Shown here: in pieces, positions 53,151 to 61,360 of the stretch | Numbering within the stretch: the first letter of the stretch is position 1 | Layout: each line of letters begins with the position of its first letter | NCBI GenBank assembly: GCA_016933335.1 | Contig: JAFGBD010000012.1 | Location: forward strand, 1-64,000 | Direction: 5' to 3' | DNA: 64,000 bases | DNA from: Bacteroidales bacterium | GTDB lineage: Bacteria > Bacteroidota > Bacteroidia > Bacteroidales > UBA10428 | Program-made: the position numbers and the translations under genes | Notes under the pieces: generated by a model | Databases searched by the model: none | What the model was told of the DNA's origin: nothing | Seen by the model: only the letters and a program-made list of their open reading frames with translations

Positions 53151-53258
53151 ATGAATACCAAACTTACATTGACGATTGAACAGGCAGTTATCGAGAAAGC
53201 CAAAATCGGCGTATTGACACCTGGAAATTACTTAAAATCATTTACCGGCAAGCACTGA
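53151..53258 (+). pseudogene. Remnant of a DUF6364-like antitoxin gene
   Basis: A 35-codon frame reads MNTKLTLTIEQAVIEKAK, then ends NYLKSFTGKH. These are the start and the helix end of small DUF6364-type proteins as I remember them (usually about 80 residues, KLTLTI...VIEKAK... NYLKxLT), with the middle part missing. The most likely explanation is an internal deletion. No toxin gene is next to it. The frame is too short to be sure. Confidence 0.4.
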
Positions 53259-53262
53259 CTTA

Positions 53263-54057
53263 TCATCGGAGTCTGGATTTCATGATATTTTCAAACCTTT
53301 TATTGCTGATCGGGTGATAACTGATAACCTCTCCTTCATGTATGATACAGAATGTTCCAAAGGCACATGGCGTAAGTTGGACAGAATCTGAATCTGCCAG
53401 TTCAACCAGTCTGGCCTGAATATTCATTTTTTTTGCTGTTTCAAGTATCGCATCCACGTTTTTAACCGAATACGGGCATTGGGCCGACCGCATAACGGTT
53501 AGTCCCTCTGAATATTGCACAGGCGACATCTCTTTGAATTTCGGGTTGTCTGCTTCGCGATTAAATTTCAGGACCAGCAATTCAAAGTCGGGTTCAGCTT
53601 TATCCACTACCTCAAATCCTTTCTTAAGAAAAATGTCCTTTTTTGCCATGAATGAGCCGTTTCTTGTGACAACCGCAACACCATCCGTTCCGGCGTCTCT
53701 TGCATCCTTAATGCACGCTTCTATTAAAGAGGAAGCATAACCTTTGCCTTTATACTCCTTTTTAAAACCGACAAAAACGCAATGAACGAACATATATTTT
53801 TCGGCATCAACGGGACGATGTGCATACTTTCCGGGGATGTATTCCAGCATGCCCTGATAGCCACCTTTCTTTGAAAGAATGATCTTTATCCTGAGTCCTC
53901 TGGGATAATACCGGTTGAACCAGTCTATTTTTCTTCTCAGTTCCAGATGCTTATTTGCATCTTTATATCCGCAAACGCCATAGTCGGCAATGTTGTCCGG
54001 AGTAAGATCCATGATTTCAATATCGTTACCGGTGCTTCGATCTGTTTTTAGTTCCAT
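53263..54057 (-). CDS. GNAT acetyltransferase with YoaP-like C-terminal domain
   Basis: The 264-residue protein has a GNAT fold (about 60-155, KKEYKGKGYASSLIEACIKDA acetyl-CoA loop) and a C-terminal thioredoxin-like part (about 180-264) with the Cys motif AQCPY and FGTFCIIHEGEVISYHP. This resembles YoaP-type proteins. The substrate is unknown. It ends 5 bp from the antitoxin remnant. Confidence 0.82.
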   Translation of the reverse strand: MELKTDRSTGNDIEIMDLTPDNIADYGVCGYKDANKHLELRRKIDWFNRYYPRGLRIKIILSKKGGYQGMLEYIPGKYAHRPVDAEKYMFVHCVFVGFKKEYKGKGYASSLIEACIKDARDAGTDGVAVVTRNGSFMAKKDIFLKKGFEVVDKAEPDFELLVLKFNREADNPKFKEMSPVQYSEGLTVMRSAQCPYSVKNVDAILETAKKMNIQARLVELADSDSVQLTPCAFGTFCIIHEGEVISYHPISNKRFENIMKSRLR

Positions 54058-54373
54058 TGTTTTTATCCTGTTTTATAAGAATTGTTACCCGTGGTGTAAA
54101 ATCTTGGAATATACCTGGTATGATCCGCCAGCGGAATTTCTGCAAATATGCTTCATGATCTTTACAGTTTCTTTCCTGTAAATCTGTCAGACCAGACTTT
54201 TTATTTCCCCTTTATGATGATTACTGACTTGAAAGCAAAAAACAATACCTGCCTTTAAAATTACATATTTTCAATTTTATCCAATAACCTTGTTCTTTAA
54301 TTAGTGGTTTTTCTGTTGTCTAACTTTTAAGCATTGTTTAATTTTAAAGAAAAATCCAACAAAGTATCCAATA
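54058..54373. other. Gene-free stretch between divergent genes
   Basis: This 316-bp AT-rich region separates the YoaP-type gene (minus) from the guanylate-kinase-like gene (plus). I see no promoter that meets the local consensus well, no hairpin with T-run and no repeat. Confidence 0.6.
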
Positions 54374-55138
54374 ATGTCCGATAAACAAAACAATCGCCTT
54401 GTTATTCTTGCCGGACCGTCATGCGTGGGAAAGAGCCCCCTGGCAAGGGCACTTGCCAGATTTTATCCCGGATTATACCGGTCACTGCATCCTCTGGTGT
54501 TGTATAACAGCCGTGATGCGCGTCCGGCGGAAAAAGACGGGATTGATTACCATTTCCGCACCCGCCGGCAGATAGAAGACTTAAGGAACAAAGATCATTT
54601 CGTGGTGATAGATGTCAGGGGGGACCTGCAGGCCCTTGACCTGGAGGAATTGTTGCAGTCGCTCACCATAGGTAACGTGTTTTTCGAGGGCAATCCTTTT
54701 GTAGGCAGGATCTTGCAAACCCATGATGCCCTTGCTGGCGTGAACCGTTTAAGCATATTCATGTCTCCGCTTTCCCGTGATGAGATCTTGTTCTTAAAAG
54801 AAGAAAAAAACATTTCTCTTCCCGGCCTCATAACAGACGTGATGAGAAGGAAACTTTTACGGCGTACACGAAAGCAGAAGGGCGAGCTTTCGATCAAAGA
54901 CCTGGAAAATATAGAAAGACGTGCCTCAAGTGCTTTCGGAGAACTGCAGGAAGCACATCATTTCCAGTATGTCATTCCCAATCATGACGGAGAGGACAGT
55001 GAAAACTGGGATGCCTTTTACCATCCCCTCGGCGATGCACGGATGGCATTAACAGCCTTTACTGACCTGCTGAATGGCGAAGTTCCGCCGGCCGCAGAAA
55101 CATGGGAAGAAAATTTACTTTTGAATGAATTGTTTTAA
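54374..55138 (+). CDS. Divergent guanylate-kinase-like P-loop protein
   Basis: The 254-residue protein has Walker A GPSCVGKSPL (14-23) and the guanylate-kinase-like segment YNSRDARPAEKDGIDYHFRT, which corresponds to the GMP-binding stretch of Gmk (SRxxRPGExxGxDYHF). A lid-like basic segment (MRRKLLRRTRKQKG) follows. It is about 50 residues longer than normal Gmk, and P22 replaces the usual Ser/Thr after GKS. It is therefore unlikely to be the housekeeping enzyme; a different nucleotide or phosphate acceptor is possible. Confidence 0.68.
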   Translation: MSDKQNNRLVILAGPSCVGKSPLARALARFYPGLYRSLHPLVLYNSRDARPAEKDGIDYHFRTRRQIEDLRNKDHFVVIDVRGDLQALDLEELLQSLTIGNVFFEGNPFVGRILQTHDALAGVNRLSIFMSPLSRDEILFLKEEKNISLPGLITDVMRRKLLRRTRKQKGELSIKDLENIERRASSAFGELQEAHHFQYVIPNHDGEDSENWDAFYHPLGDARMALTAFTDLLNGEVPPAAETWEENLLLNELF

Positions 55139-55164
55139 TTTTGTTGCTATAATAGATACAGGTA

Positions 55165-56205
55165 ATGGATTCATTAACACAGGCTGTTTTGGGAGCTGCG
55201 GTTGCCGAAGCCACTATTGGCAGAAAAGAAGGGAACAAGTCTGTGCTCCTGGGAGTCATCATCGGAACAATACCTGATCTGGACGTTTTTATTGCCCGTT
55301 TTTTTGATCCTGTACAGAGACTTTTGGTACACCGGGGATTCAGCCATTCAATACTGTTGATTTTATTACTGACACCGCTGATCGGGATATTACTTACAAA
55401 GATATACCCCAGGTCAGGAACCTCTTTACGCCGATGGATCCTGATGGTTTTCCTGGTCCTGGGCACCCATGTATTGCTGGATTTGTTTACAACATACGGG
55501 ACCGGACTATTTGAACCTTTCTCGCATTACAGGGTTGAATGGAGCACCATTGCAATTGTGGATCTGCTTTACACTGTTCCGTTACTGCTGAGCATTTTGC
55601 TTCTGATGTTTTTCAAACGAACCTCAGGTGCCCGCCGTATCATTGGCCGTGCCGGACTCATCATAAGCACTTGCTATCTTCTGCTGACAGTGGTCAATAA
55701 ACAATACATAAACAGTCGTTTCAAGAACCAGCTGTCCGGACAACAGATTGCTTACACCGAGTTAAAAACAATTCCCATGCCACTCACCAATTTCCTCTGG
55801 ATGGGTATTGCCAGACAAAATGATGATTATCATACAGGCTATTATTCAGTTTTTGATGAACATGATACCATCCGGTTTTCATCATTCCGGAGAAATGAGC
55901 TGCTGATACTGCCGTTGCTCAAAGACAAAAGGGTGAAAAACCTGATCAGGTTTACAAAAGGATATTATTCTGCAAGATTTGACAAAGGTGAACTTGTTAT
56001 CAATGATTTGCGTTTTGGCAGGTTCGGACTGGATAATGACTCACCATGGATTTTTGCTTTTCGGATCAGTAGCGATGGAAATAACCTTGAAGTATACGAA
56101 GCAGACAATTCTGAAGCTATGACAGAGGAAGTATTTGCCCGGTTCATCAAACGAATATTTGGTGATACCAGTACCCTGAAAAACAGAAAAACTGTCCTGC
56201 AGTAA
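55165..56205 (+). CDS. YdjM/DUF457-type membrane-bound metal-dependent hydrolase
   Basis: The 346-residue protein begins MDSLTQAVLGAAVAEA, with conserved IPDLDVF, HRGFSHS and GTHVLLDLFTTYG; these histidines and aspartates are the presumed metal ligands. Five or so membrane helices span the first half; the second half (about 190-346) is soluble. Family members are often called inner-membrane hydrolases (YdjM, YbcI, YfhO); the substrate is unknown. It lies 26 bp after the guanylate-kinase-like gene and may be co-transcribed. Confidence 0.88.
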   Translation: MDSLTQAVLGAAVAEATIGRKEGNKSVLLGVIIGTIPDLDVFIARFFDPVQRLLVHRGFSHSILLILLLTPLIGILLTKIYPRSGTSLRRWILMVFLVLGTHVLLDLFTTYGTGLFEPFSHYRVEWSTIAIVDLLYTVPLLLSILLLMFFKRTSGARRIIGRAGLIISTCYLLLTVVNKQYINSRFKNQLSGQQIAYTELKTIPMPLTNFLWMGIARQNDDYHTGYYSVFDEHDTIRFSSFRRNELLILPLLKDKRVKNLIRFTKGYYSARFDKGELVINDLRFGRFGLDNDSPWIFAFRISSDGNNLEVYEADNSEAMTEEVFARFIKRIFGDTSTLKNRKTVLQ

Positions 56206-56274
56206 ATGATGCAGATTATCAATCAGACCATACTTACAATACACATCCCGGAAACTGACAAGATATCCCATCCT

Positions 56275-56306
56275 TTTGACAGCTGAACAATTTTCCATTA
56301 TCTTTG
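56275..56306 (+). promoter_or_regulatory. Promoter of ABC-F gene
   Basis: TTTG (56275-56278), 20 bp spacer, TATCTTTG (56299-56306). Transcription should start near 56313, leaving a 23-nt leader before ATG 56336. The position rules out the longer frame that would start at TTG 56276. Confidence 0.8.
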
Positions 56307-56335
56307 AAAATTTTCAAAACAACAGTCAGGATCCT

Positions 56336-58285
56336 ATGATTTCAGTCAATCAGCTTTCGCTCCGGTTTAACGAAAGGGATATTTTCAAAAACGTGTCCTT
56401 CCTGTTAAATGCAAGGGACAAGGTCGGACTTGTGGGGAAAAACGGCGCCGGAAAGACCACTTTGCTGAGAATCCTGATGCGTATCCAGAAACCGGACAGC
56501 GGTGAAGTTGTGGTTCCCGGAGACATTACTCCCGGATATCTTCCCCAGCAGCTGATCGTCAGGGATACCCGCACCTTGTTTGATGAAGTTTTCACAGCAT
56601 TTGAAAAACTGAATAAGCTGGAAAAAGATATCAGGCAGCTGAATGATGAAATAGCCTCCAGAACCGATTATGAATCAAAGGAATACCTGAACCTGATCGC
56701 AAAACTGACTGAAAAAAATGACCGTTTCCATTTGCTTGAAGGAAAAAATAAAAATGCAGTTGTTGAGAAAACCCTGGCCGGACTGGGTTTTGAAAGAAAA
56801 GATTTTCACAGGCCTACACATGAATTCAGTGGCGGCTGGAGAATGAGAATCGAACTGGCAAAGATCATTCTCCGTTCGCCTGACGTTCTCCTGCTGGACG
56901 AGCCAACCAACCACCTGGATATTGAATCCATACAGTGGTTCGAATACTATCTGAAGAATTTCTCCGGAGCGGTGATACTGATCTCTCATGACAGGGCTTT
57001 TCTTGACAATGTTACTCACCGCACCCTTGAGATATCCATCGGGAAAATCTATGATTACAAAGTACCTTATTCCAGGTTTGTTGAACTCAGAAAAGAGAGG
57101 AGGGAACAACAGCTGGCTGCTTACCATAATCAGCAGAAAATGATTGAAGATACCCTGGCATTCATCGAAAGGTTCAGGTACAAGGCTACAAAGGCAGTTC
57201 AGGTACAATCACGCATCAAACAGCTTGAAAAAACAGATATTATTGAAATTGATGAGGAGGACCTTGCAGAGATAAATATACGCTTTCCGGCTGCTCCAAG
57301 ATCAGGCAGCGTGGTTTTTGAAGCCGTTAATCTTTCAAAAAGCTATGGCAGAAACCAGGTTCTGGATAATGTCAATATGATCATCGGGCGTGGCGAACGC
57401 ATTGCATTTGTGGGGAAAAACGGTGAAGGTAAAACCACACTTCTGAAAATCATGATTGGAGAACTGGATTATACAGGCAGGCGAAAAACAGGATATCATA
57501 TCAACCTTGGTTATTTCGCTCAAAACCAGGATGAGCTGCTCGATGATGAAAAGACTGTTCTTCAAACAATTGATGAAATTGCCACAGGTGATATCCGGTT
57601 TAAAATCAGGGATGTTCTGGGTGCCTTTTTGTTCAGCGGCGAGGATGTTGACAAGAAGGTTAAAGTACTTTCCGGAGGCGAGCGCTCAAGGCTTGCCATT
57701 GCACGTCTGCTTCTCGAACCTTATAATATGCTGGTTCTGGATGAACCTACCAATCACCTGGATATGCGATCAAAAGATATACTGAAAAAAGCCCTGATGC
57801 AGTATGAAGGCACACTGGTCGTTGTTTCTCACGACCGGGAATTTCTCGACGGACTGGTTACCAGAATATTTGAATTCAGGAATAAAAAAATAAAAGAGCA
57901 CCCCGGGGGTATTTACGAATTCCTGGAAAGAAAGAAGATCAGCAGCCTGCGTGAACTTGAAATGAAAGAGAATACCTCGGAACCGGCATCTGTCAGGAAG
58001 GTGTCAGAAAATAAGGCAGATTATAATGCAAGAAAGAAACTTGAAAAAGAAATCAGAAAAACAAGCAACCAGATCCATGAGATTGAAGACAGGATAGAAA
58101 AAATAGAACAACAGTTGGCCGGAATGGAGGCATTGATAGCCAATCAGTCTGAAAACAGCAAAGGGGTAATCAATCCCGGTTTTTTTGATAAATATGAGAT
58201 CCTGAAAAACAAACTTACTGAGGAAATGTGGAATTGGCAGTGGCGTCACGAAGAGCTGGAAGCCTTAAAAAACAAAAGAAATTAA
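56336..58285 (+). CDS. ABC-F family ATPase
   Basis: The 649-residue soluble protein has two ABC domains with Walker A GKNGAGKTT (34-42) and GKNGEGKTT, signatures FSGGWRMR and LSGGERSR, and LLLDEPTNHLD / LVLDEPTNHLD. A charged linker between them and a C-terminal coiled coil (about 565-649) complete the Uup/YdiF-like layout. ABC-F proteins act on the ribosome E site to regulate translation or give resistance; there are no membrane domains. Confidence 0.95.
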   Translation: MISVNQLSLRFNERDIFKNVSFLLNARDKVGLVGKNGAGKTTLLRILMRIQKPDSGEVVVPGDITPGYLPQQLIVRDTRTLFDEVFTAFEKLNKLEKDIRQLNDEIASRTDYESKEYLNLIAKLTEKNDRFHLLEGKNKNAVVEKTLAGLGFERKDFHRPTHEFSGGWRMRIELAKIILRSPDVLLLDEPTNHLDIESIQWFEYYLKNFSGAVILISHDRAFLDNVTHRTLEISIGKIYDYKVPYSRFVELRKERREQQLAAYHNQQKMIEDTLAFIERFRYKATKAVQVQSRIKQLEKTDIIEIDEEDLAEINIRFPAAPRSGSVVFEAVNLSKSYGRNQVLDNVNMIIGRGERIAFVGKNGEGKTTLLKIMIGELDYTGRRKTGYHINLGYFAQNQDELLDDEKTVLQTIDEIATGDIRFKIRDVLGAFLFSGEDVDKKVKVLSGGERSRLAIARLLLEPYNMLVLDEPTNHLDMRSKDILKKALMQYEGTLVVVSHDREFLDGLVTRIFEFRNKKIKEHPGGIYEFLERKKISSLRELEMKENTSEPASVRKVSENKADYNARKKLEKEIRKTSNQIHEIEDRIEKIEQQLAGMEALIANQSENSKGVINPGFFDKYEILKNKLTEEMWNWQWRHEELEALKNKRN

Positions 58286-58314
58286 GTAACTTTATATCAT
58301 CAATTGATCTGTTC

Positions 58315-59592
58315 ATGATTAAATTACAACATAGCATAGCTGTGGTGATGACCGTTATGTTTTTTGGCTGTTCGACACCTGTCAGGCTTCCAAAGGAACG
58401 TAATGTTGCCAAAATATATAATCCTTCGAGCACAAAGATCCATCCTGCTTTCATGGTATATCATGAGAACGGGAATACATCGGTGCTGGTGATCAAGGTA
58501 TTCCCGAAAGAGTTGCTTTACAGCATGGCAAATCCCGAAGGACAGTACAGGGCGACCATCAGAATAAATTTTCAGCTTGTTGATATTGAAAATCCTGAAG
58601 ATAAGACCGTTGCCGACAGCGGGACGTTTACCTTCAGCTTTATCCGTGAAAATGCAGAGCAAAGGGCTATTAAAGAAATACGTGTTAAGGCTGAACAGGG
58701 CAGGATCTACCAGTTGAATATCAAGGCATCTGATATCATCAGGAACGAAGAATTGCTGAAATATATATATGTTGATAAACGTTCAGATGTGTCGCATCAG
58801 AATTATATGGTGTTCAATGAAAAAACACAGATACCTTACTTTCCTCCCTATGTACTTGGGAATGAACGTTTCAGAATAAGGTATAACAACCCGGAAAAAC
58901 ACGACAGCATCTTTGTCTCATACTTTGGATCTGAAATGCCGCTGCCCAAGCCATCATTCACTTTAACCAGGGAACGGGAATTTCTGAGCCAGCCTGACAG
59001 CATCTGGATTTTACCGTATGATCAAAACATCTTATACCAGCTTGCTTATGAAGGCATGTATTTTTTCCGGTTTGATACCTCCCGGGAAGCCGGTCTGACA
59101 TTGCTGAATTATGGCGATGATTTCCCCCGGATAAAGAACCCGTATGACATGATACTGCCGCTCGCTTATCTTACTTCATCCCCTGAATATAATGAGATTA
59201 AAAGTGCCACCAACCAAAAGCTTGCTGTTGATAATTTTTGGCTCAGCTGCGCCGACGATATGGAAAGAGCCAGGGAACTGATACGTATCTATTATAACCG
59301 TGTGTTCTTTTCCAACTATTATTTTACTTCCTTTAAGGAAGGATGGATGACGGACCGGGGAATGATTTTTATTATTTACGGACCTCCCCAGGCAATTTAT
59401 ACAAAGGTTAACGAGGAAAAATGGGTATACTACAGGAAGAATTATTCATCAGCAGTTACTTTTACTTTCTCCAGTATACAATCACCATATGCTGATAATA
59501 ATTTCATTCTTCAGCGGTCTGAAAGTTATGACATGCACTGGAGGCAGGCTGTTAGTACATGGAGAAACGGCCAGGTCTTCCTGCTTGATTAG
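58315..59592 (+). CDS. GWxTD-domain lipoprotein
   Basis: From ATG 58315 (MIKLQHSIAVVM) the protein has 425 residues and a lipobox FFGC; the longer frame would begin inside the ABC-F gene. Near the C-terminus EGWMTDRGMIFIIYGPP is the GWxTD motif of the family that is frequent in Bacteroidota and related phyla. The function is unknown; it is probably anchored on the periplasmic side of the outer membrane. rlmB follows after 174 bp of repeat-rich DNA. Confidence 0.86.
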   Translation: MIKLQHSIAVVMTVMFFGCSTPVRLPKERNVAKIYNPSSTKIHPAFMVYHENGNTSVLVIKVFPKELLYSMANPEGQYRATIRINFQLVDIENPEDKTVADSGTFTFSFIRENAEQRAIKEIRVKAEQGRIYQLNIKASDIIRNEELLKYIYVDKRSDVSHQNYMVFNEKTQIPYFPPYVLGNERFRIRYNNPEKHDSIFVSYFGSEMPLPKPSFTLTREREFLSQPDSIWILPYDQNILYQLAYEGMYFFRFDTSREAGLTLLNYGDDFPRIKNPYDMILPLAYLTSSPEYNEIKSATNQKLAVDNFWLSCADDMERARELIRIYYNRVFFSNYYFTSFKEGWMTDRGMIFIIYGPPQAIYTKVNEEKWVYYRKNYSSAVTFTFSSIQSPYADNNFILQRSESYDMHWRQAVSTWRNGQVFLLD

Positions 59593-59607
59593 TCTGCCGG
59601 TTTACAG

Positions 59608-59744
59608 GGAGCCTGTCCCGGCATTAAGTCTGGAGCCTGTCCCGGCTTACCGGGAAGCAAGCCATAGGGCAGGCATTGCAGGAGCGAACAACCTATCGAA
59701 GCGATCGCATGGGCAGGTTTGTGGGCAGGCATTGCAGGAGCGAA
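59608..59744. repeat. Pair of short GC-rich direct repeats
   Basis: GGAGCCTGTCCCGGC occurs at 59608-59622 and 59632-59646. A 22-bp unit starting GGGCAGGCATTGCAGGAGCG occurs at 59667-59688 and 59723-59744. The stretch also holds CCCGG-CTTA-CCGGG, a small perfect hairpin. It fills the gap between the GWxTD and rlmB genes and is much more GC-rich than its flanks. Confidence 0.75.
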
Positions 59745-59766
59745 TAACGAATGAAAATATACAGTT

Positions 59767-60519
59767 GTGAAACCAAAGAAAGACCTGATTTTCGGGATGC
59801 ATTCAGTCTCCGAGGCTGTCCGTTCAGGAAAAGCAATTGAAAAGGTCCTGGTCAGAAAAGGCCTTACCAGTCCCGTAATGAATGATTTATTCAGACAGTT
59901 CAGATCTTCCGGTACAGTCGTGCAATACGTTCCGGAAGAGAAACTCAACAGGCTGGCAGGTAAGAACCACCAGGGCATCGTTGCTTTGATATCAAAGATC
60001 GAATATTACAGGCTTGAAGAAATAGTGCCATTTGTTTTTGAGAAAGGCAAATCACCGATTATACTCGTGCTGGACAGTATCACTGATGTCAGGAATTTCG
60101 GAGCCATTGCCAGAACAGCAGAATGTGCGGGAGTTGATGCAATACTGGTACCTGTAAAAGGTTCGGCCTCAATAAATGCTGATGCGGTTAAAACTTCGGC
60201 AGGTGCGCTGCATAACATACCTGTATGCCGGACCAGTGATCTGGCATTTTCGCTGGAATTTCTGCAAAACAGCGGACTTCGCCTGATAGGGGCTTCAGAA
60301 AAGGCGGAAAAAACTTATTTCAATACGGATTTTACACTTCCTTTTGCCCTTATCATGGGAGCTGAAGACAGGGGTATCTCGCCACGGATAATGAGAATGA
60401 CGGATTCACTGGTCAGAATACCTGTTTTTGGAATGATTCAATCGTTGAATGTGGGTGTTGCCGCTTCCCTGATTATTTATGAAGCAGTCCGTCAGAGAAC
60501 CCTCCCTGCCGGAAATTAA
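59767..60519 (+). CDS. rlmB: 23S rRNA (guanosine-2'-O-)-methyltransferase RlmB-like (SpoU family)
   Basis: The 250-residue protein begins KPKKDLIFGMHSVSEAV, with SPOUT motifs LDSITDVRNFGAIARTA, IMGAEDRGIS and IPVFGMIQSLNVGVAASL, as in RlmB/TrmH enzymes. It 2'-O-methylates a guanosine of 23S rRNA. The start is GTG at 59767; no in-frame ATG lies near it. Confidence 0.93.
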   Translation: MKPKKDLIFGMHSVSEAVRSGKAIEKVLVRKGLTSPVMNDLFRQFRSSGTVVQYVPEEKLNRLAGKNHQGIVALISKIEYYRLEEIVPFVFEKGKSPIILVLDSITDVRNFGAIARTAECAGVDAILVPVKGSASINADAVKTSAGALHNIPVCRTSDLAFSLEFLQNSGLRLIGASEKAEKTYFNTDFTLPFALIMGAEDRGISPRIMRMTDSLVRIPVFGMIQSLNVGVAASLIIYEAVRQRTLPAGN

Positions 60520-60526
60520 ACCGGGA

Positions 60527-61000
60527 TCACTGCTCTTCCAGTACTGGCAGTTGTCTGTCAACAAGCACATCAAGCGAAATAAATGTCTCTGTTCTTGAAA
60601 TACCTTTGATGGATTGTATTTTATCAGCCAGGACTTTTTTCAGATGTTCATTATCTCTGGTATAGACCTTGATGAACATGGCATACTGGCCTGTTGTATA
60701 ATGACACTGGACAATCTCGGGTATCTTTACCAGATTGGATGAAACTTCTTTGAACAGTCCGGCATGGTCAAGAAATATACCAACATATGCACAGGTATGA
60801 AATCCCAGTTTCCTGGGTTCCAGATTAAACTGGCTTCCTGATATGATCCCCAGCCGTATCAGCCTCTGAACCCGCTGGTGAATGGCAGCCCCTGAGACCC
60901 CGCATTCTCTTGCAACTTCAAGAAAAGGTATTCTTGCATTTTTTATCAGGATAGAGAGTATCTTTCTGTCAAGATTGTCAATTTGAAAGCGATTTTTCAT
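60527..61000 (-). CDS. Lrp/AsnC-family transcriptional regulator
   Basis: The 157-residue protein has an N-terminal helix-turn-helix (DNLDRKILSILIKNARIPFLEVARECGVSGAAIHQRVQRL, about 8-48) and a C-terminal ligand-binding RAM domain (about 65-150). It is divergent from asnA, the same arrangement as asnC-asnA in Escherichia coli, so it probably senses asparagine or another amino acid and controls asnA. The ATG is at 61000. The 3' end lies 7 bp from the rlmB stop. Confidence 0.93.
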   Translation of the reverse strand: MKNRFQIDNLDRKILSILIKNARIPFLEVARECGVSGAAIHQRVQRLIRLGIISGSQFNLEPRKLGFHTCAYVGIFLDHAGLFKEVSSNLVKIPEIVQCHYTTGQYAMFIKVYTRDNEHLKKVLADKIQSIKGISRTETFISLDVLVDRQLPVLEEQ

Positions 61001-61096
61001 TTTTTGATTGAATATTTAATATTATTAATTATTATTTCTATTTTAATTACAATATGAAAGTAAATATAGCATTTATTTAATTAAAATAAAATTTTA

Positions 61097-61128
61097 TTTG
61101 TTGAATATCTATTATATTAATAGATTTG
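61097..61128 (+). promoter_or_regulatory. Promoter upstream of asnA
   Basis: TTTG (61097-61100), 20 bp spacer, TAGATTTG (61121-61128). Transcription from about 61135 would give asnA an unusually long leader of about 225 nt. The very AT-rich stretch 61001-61096 next to it is a natural place for Lrp/AsnC binding. Confidence 0.7.
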
Positions 61129-61140
61129 TGAGGCATCGGG

Positions 61141-61248
61141 ATGGTTTTTTTTGAATGGCTGGTAATTAAGGCTGAAGAAAAACTGTTAAGAACCAGGATG
61201 CATAAGTTTTATTTACTGCCATGCATCTGTACGAGCCCGGACTCTTGA
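61141..61248 (+). CDS. Possible small ORF in the asnA leader
   Basis: A 35-codon frame (MVFFEWLVIKAEEKLL...) starts six bases after the predicted transcription start and ends at TGA 61246-61248. It has no clear ribosome binding site and no asparagine codons, so it does not look like an attenuation peptide. It may be chance; it is noted because it fills half of the long leader. Confidence 0.2.
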   Translation: MVFFEWLVIKAEEKLLRTRMHKFYLLPCICTSPDS

Positions 61249-61360
61249 AGTTTAGGCTCATTATTGAAGATAAAATATATGGCCAGTCCGTTGATTTCTG
61301 TCTTATATTCCATAACCAACGGTTTTAAAAAAAACGACCTATTAATCAAACTCAGAAATT

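Noticed and set aside
61141-61248. Asparagine attenuation leader peptide for asnA
   Set aside because: The small frame holds no asparagine codons and no paired terminator/antiterminator was seen; kept only as a low-confidence ORF.
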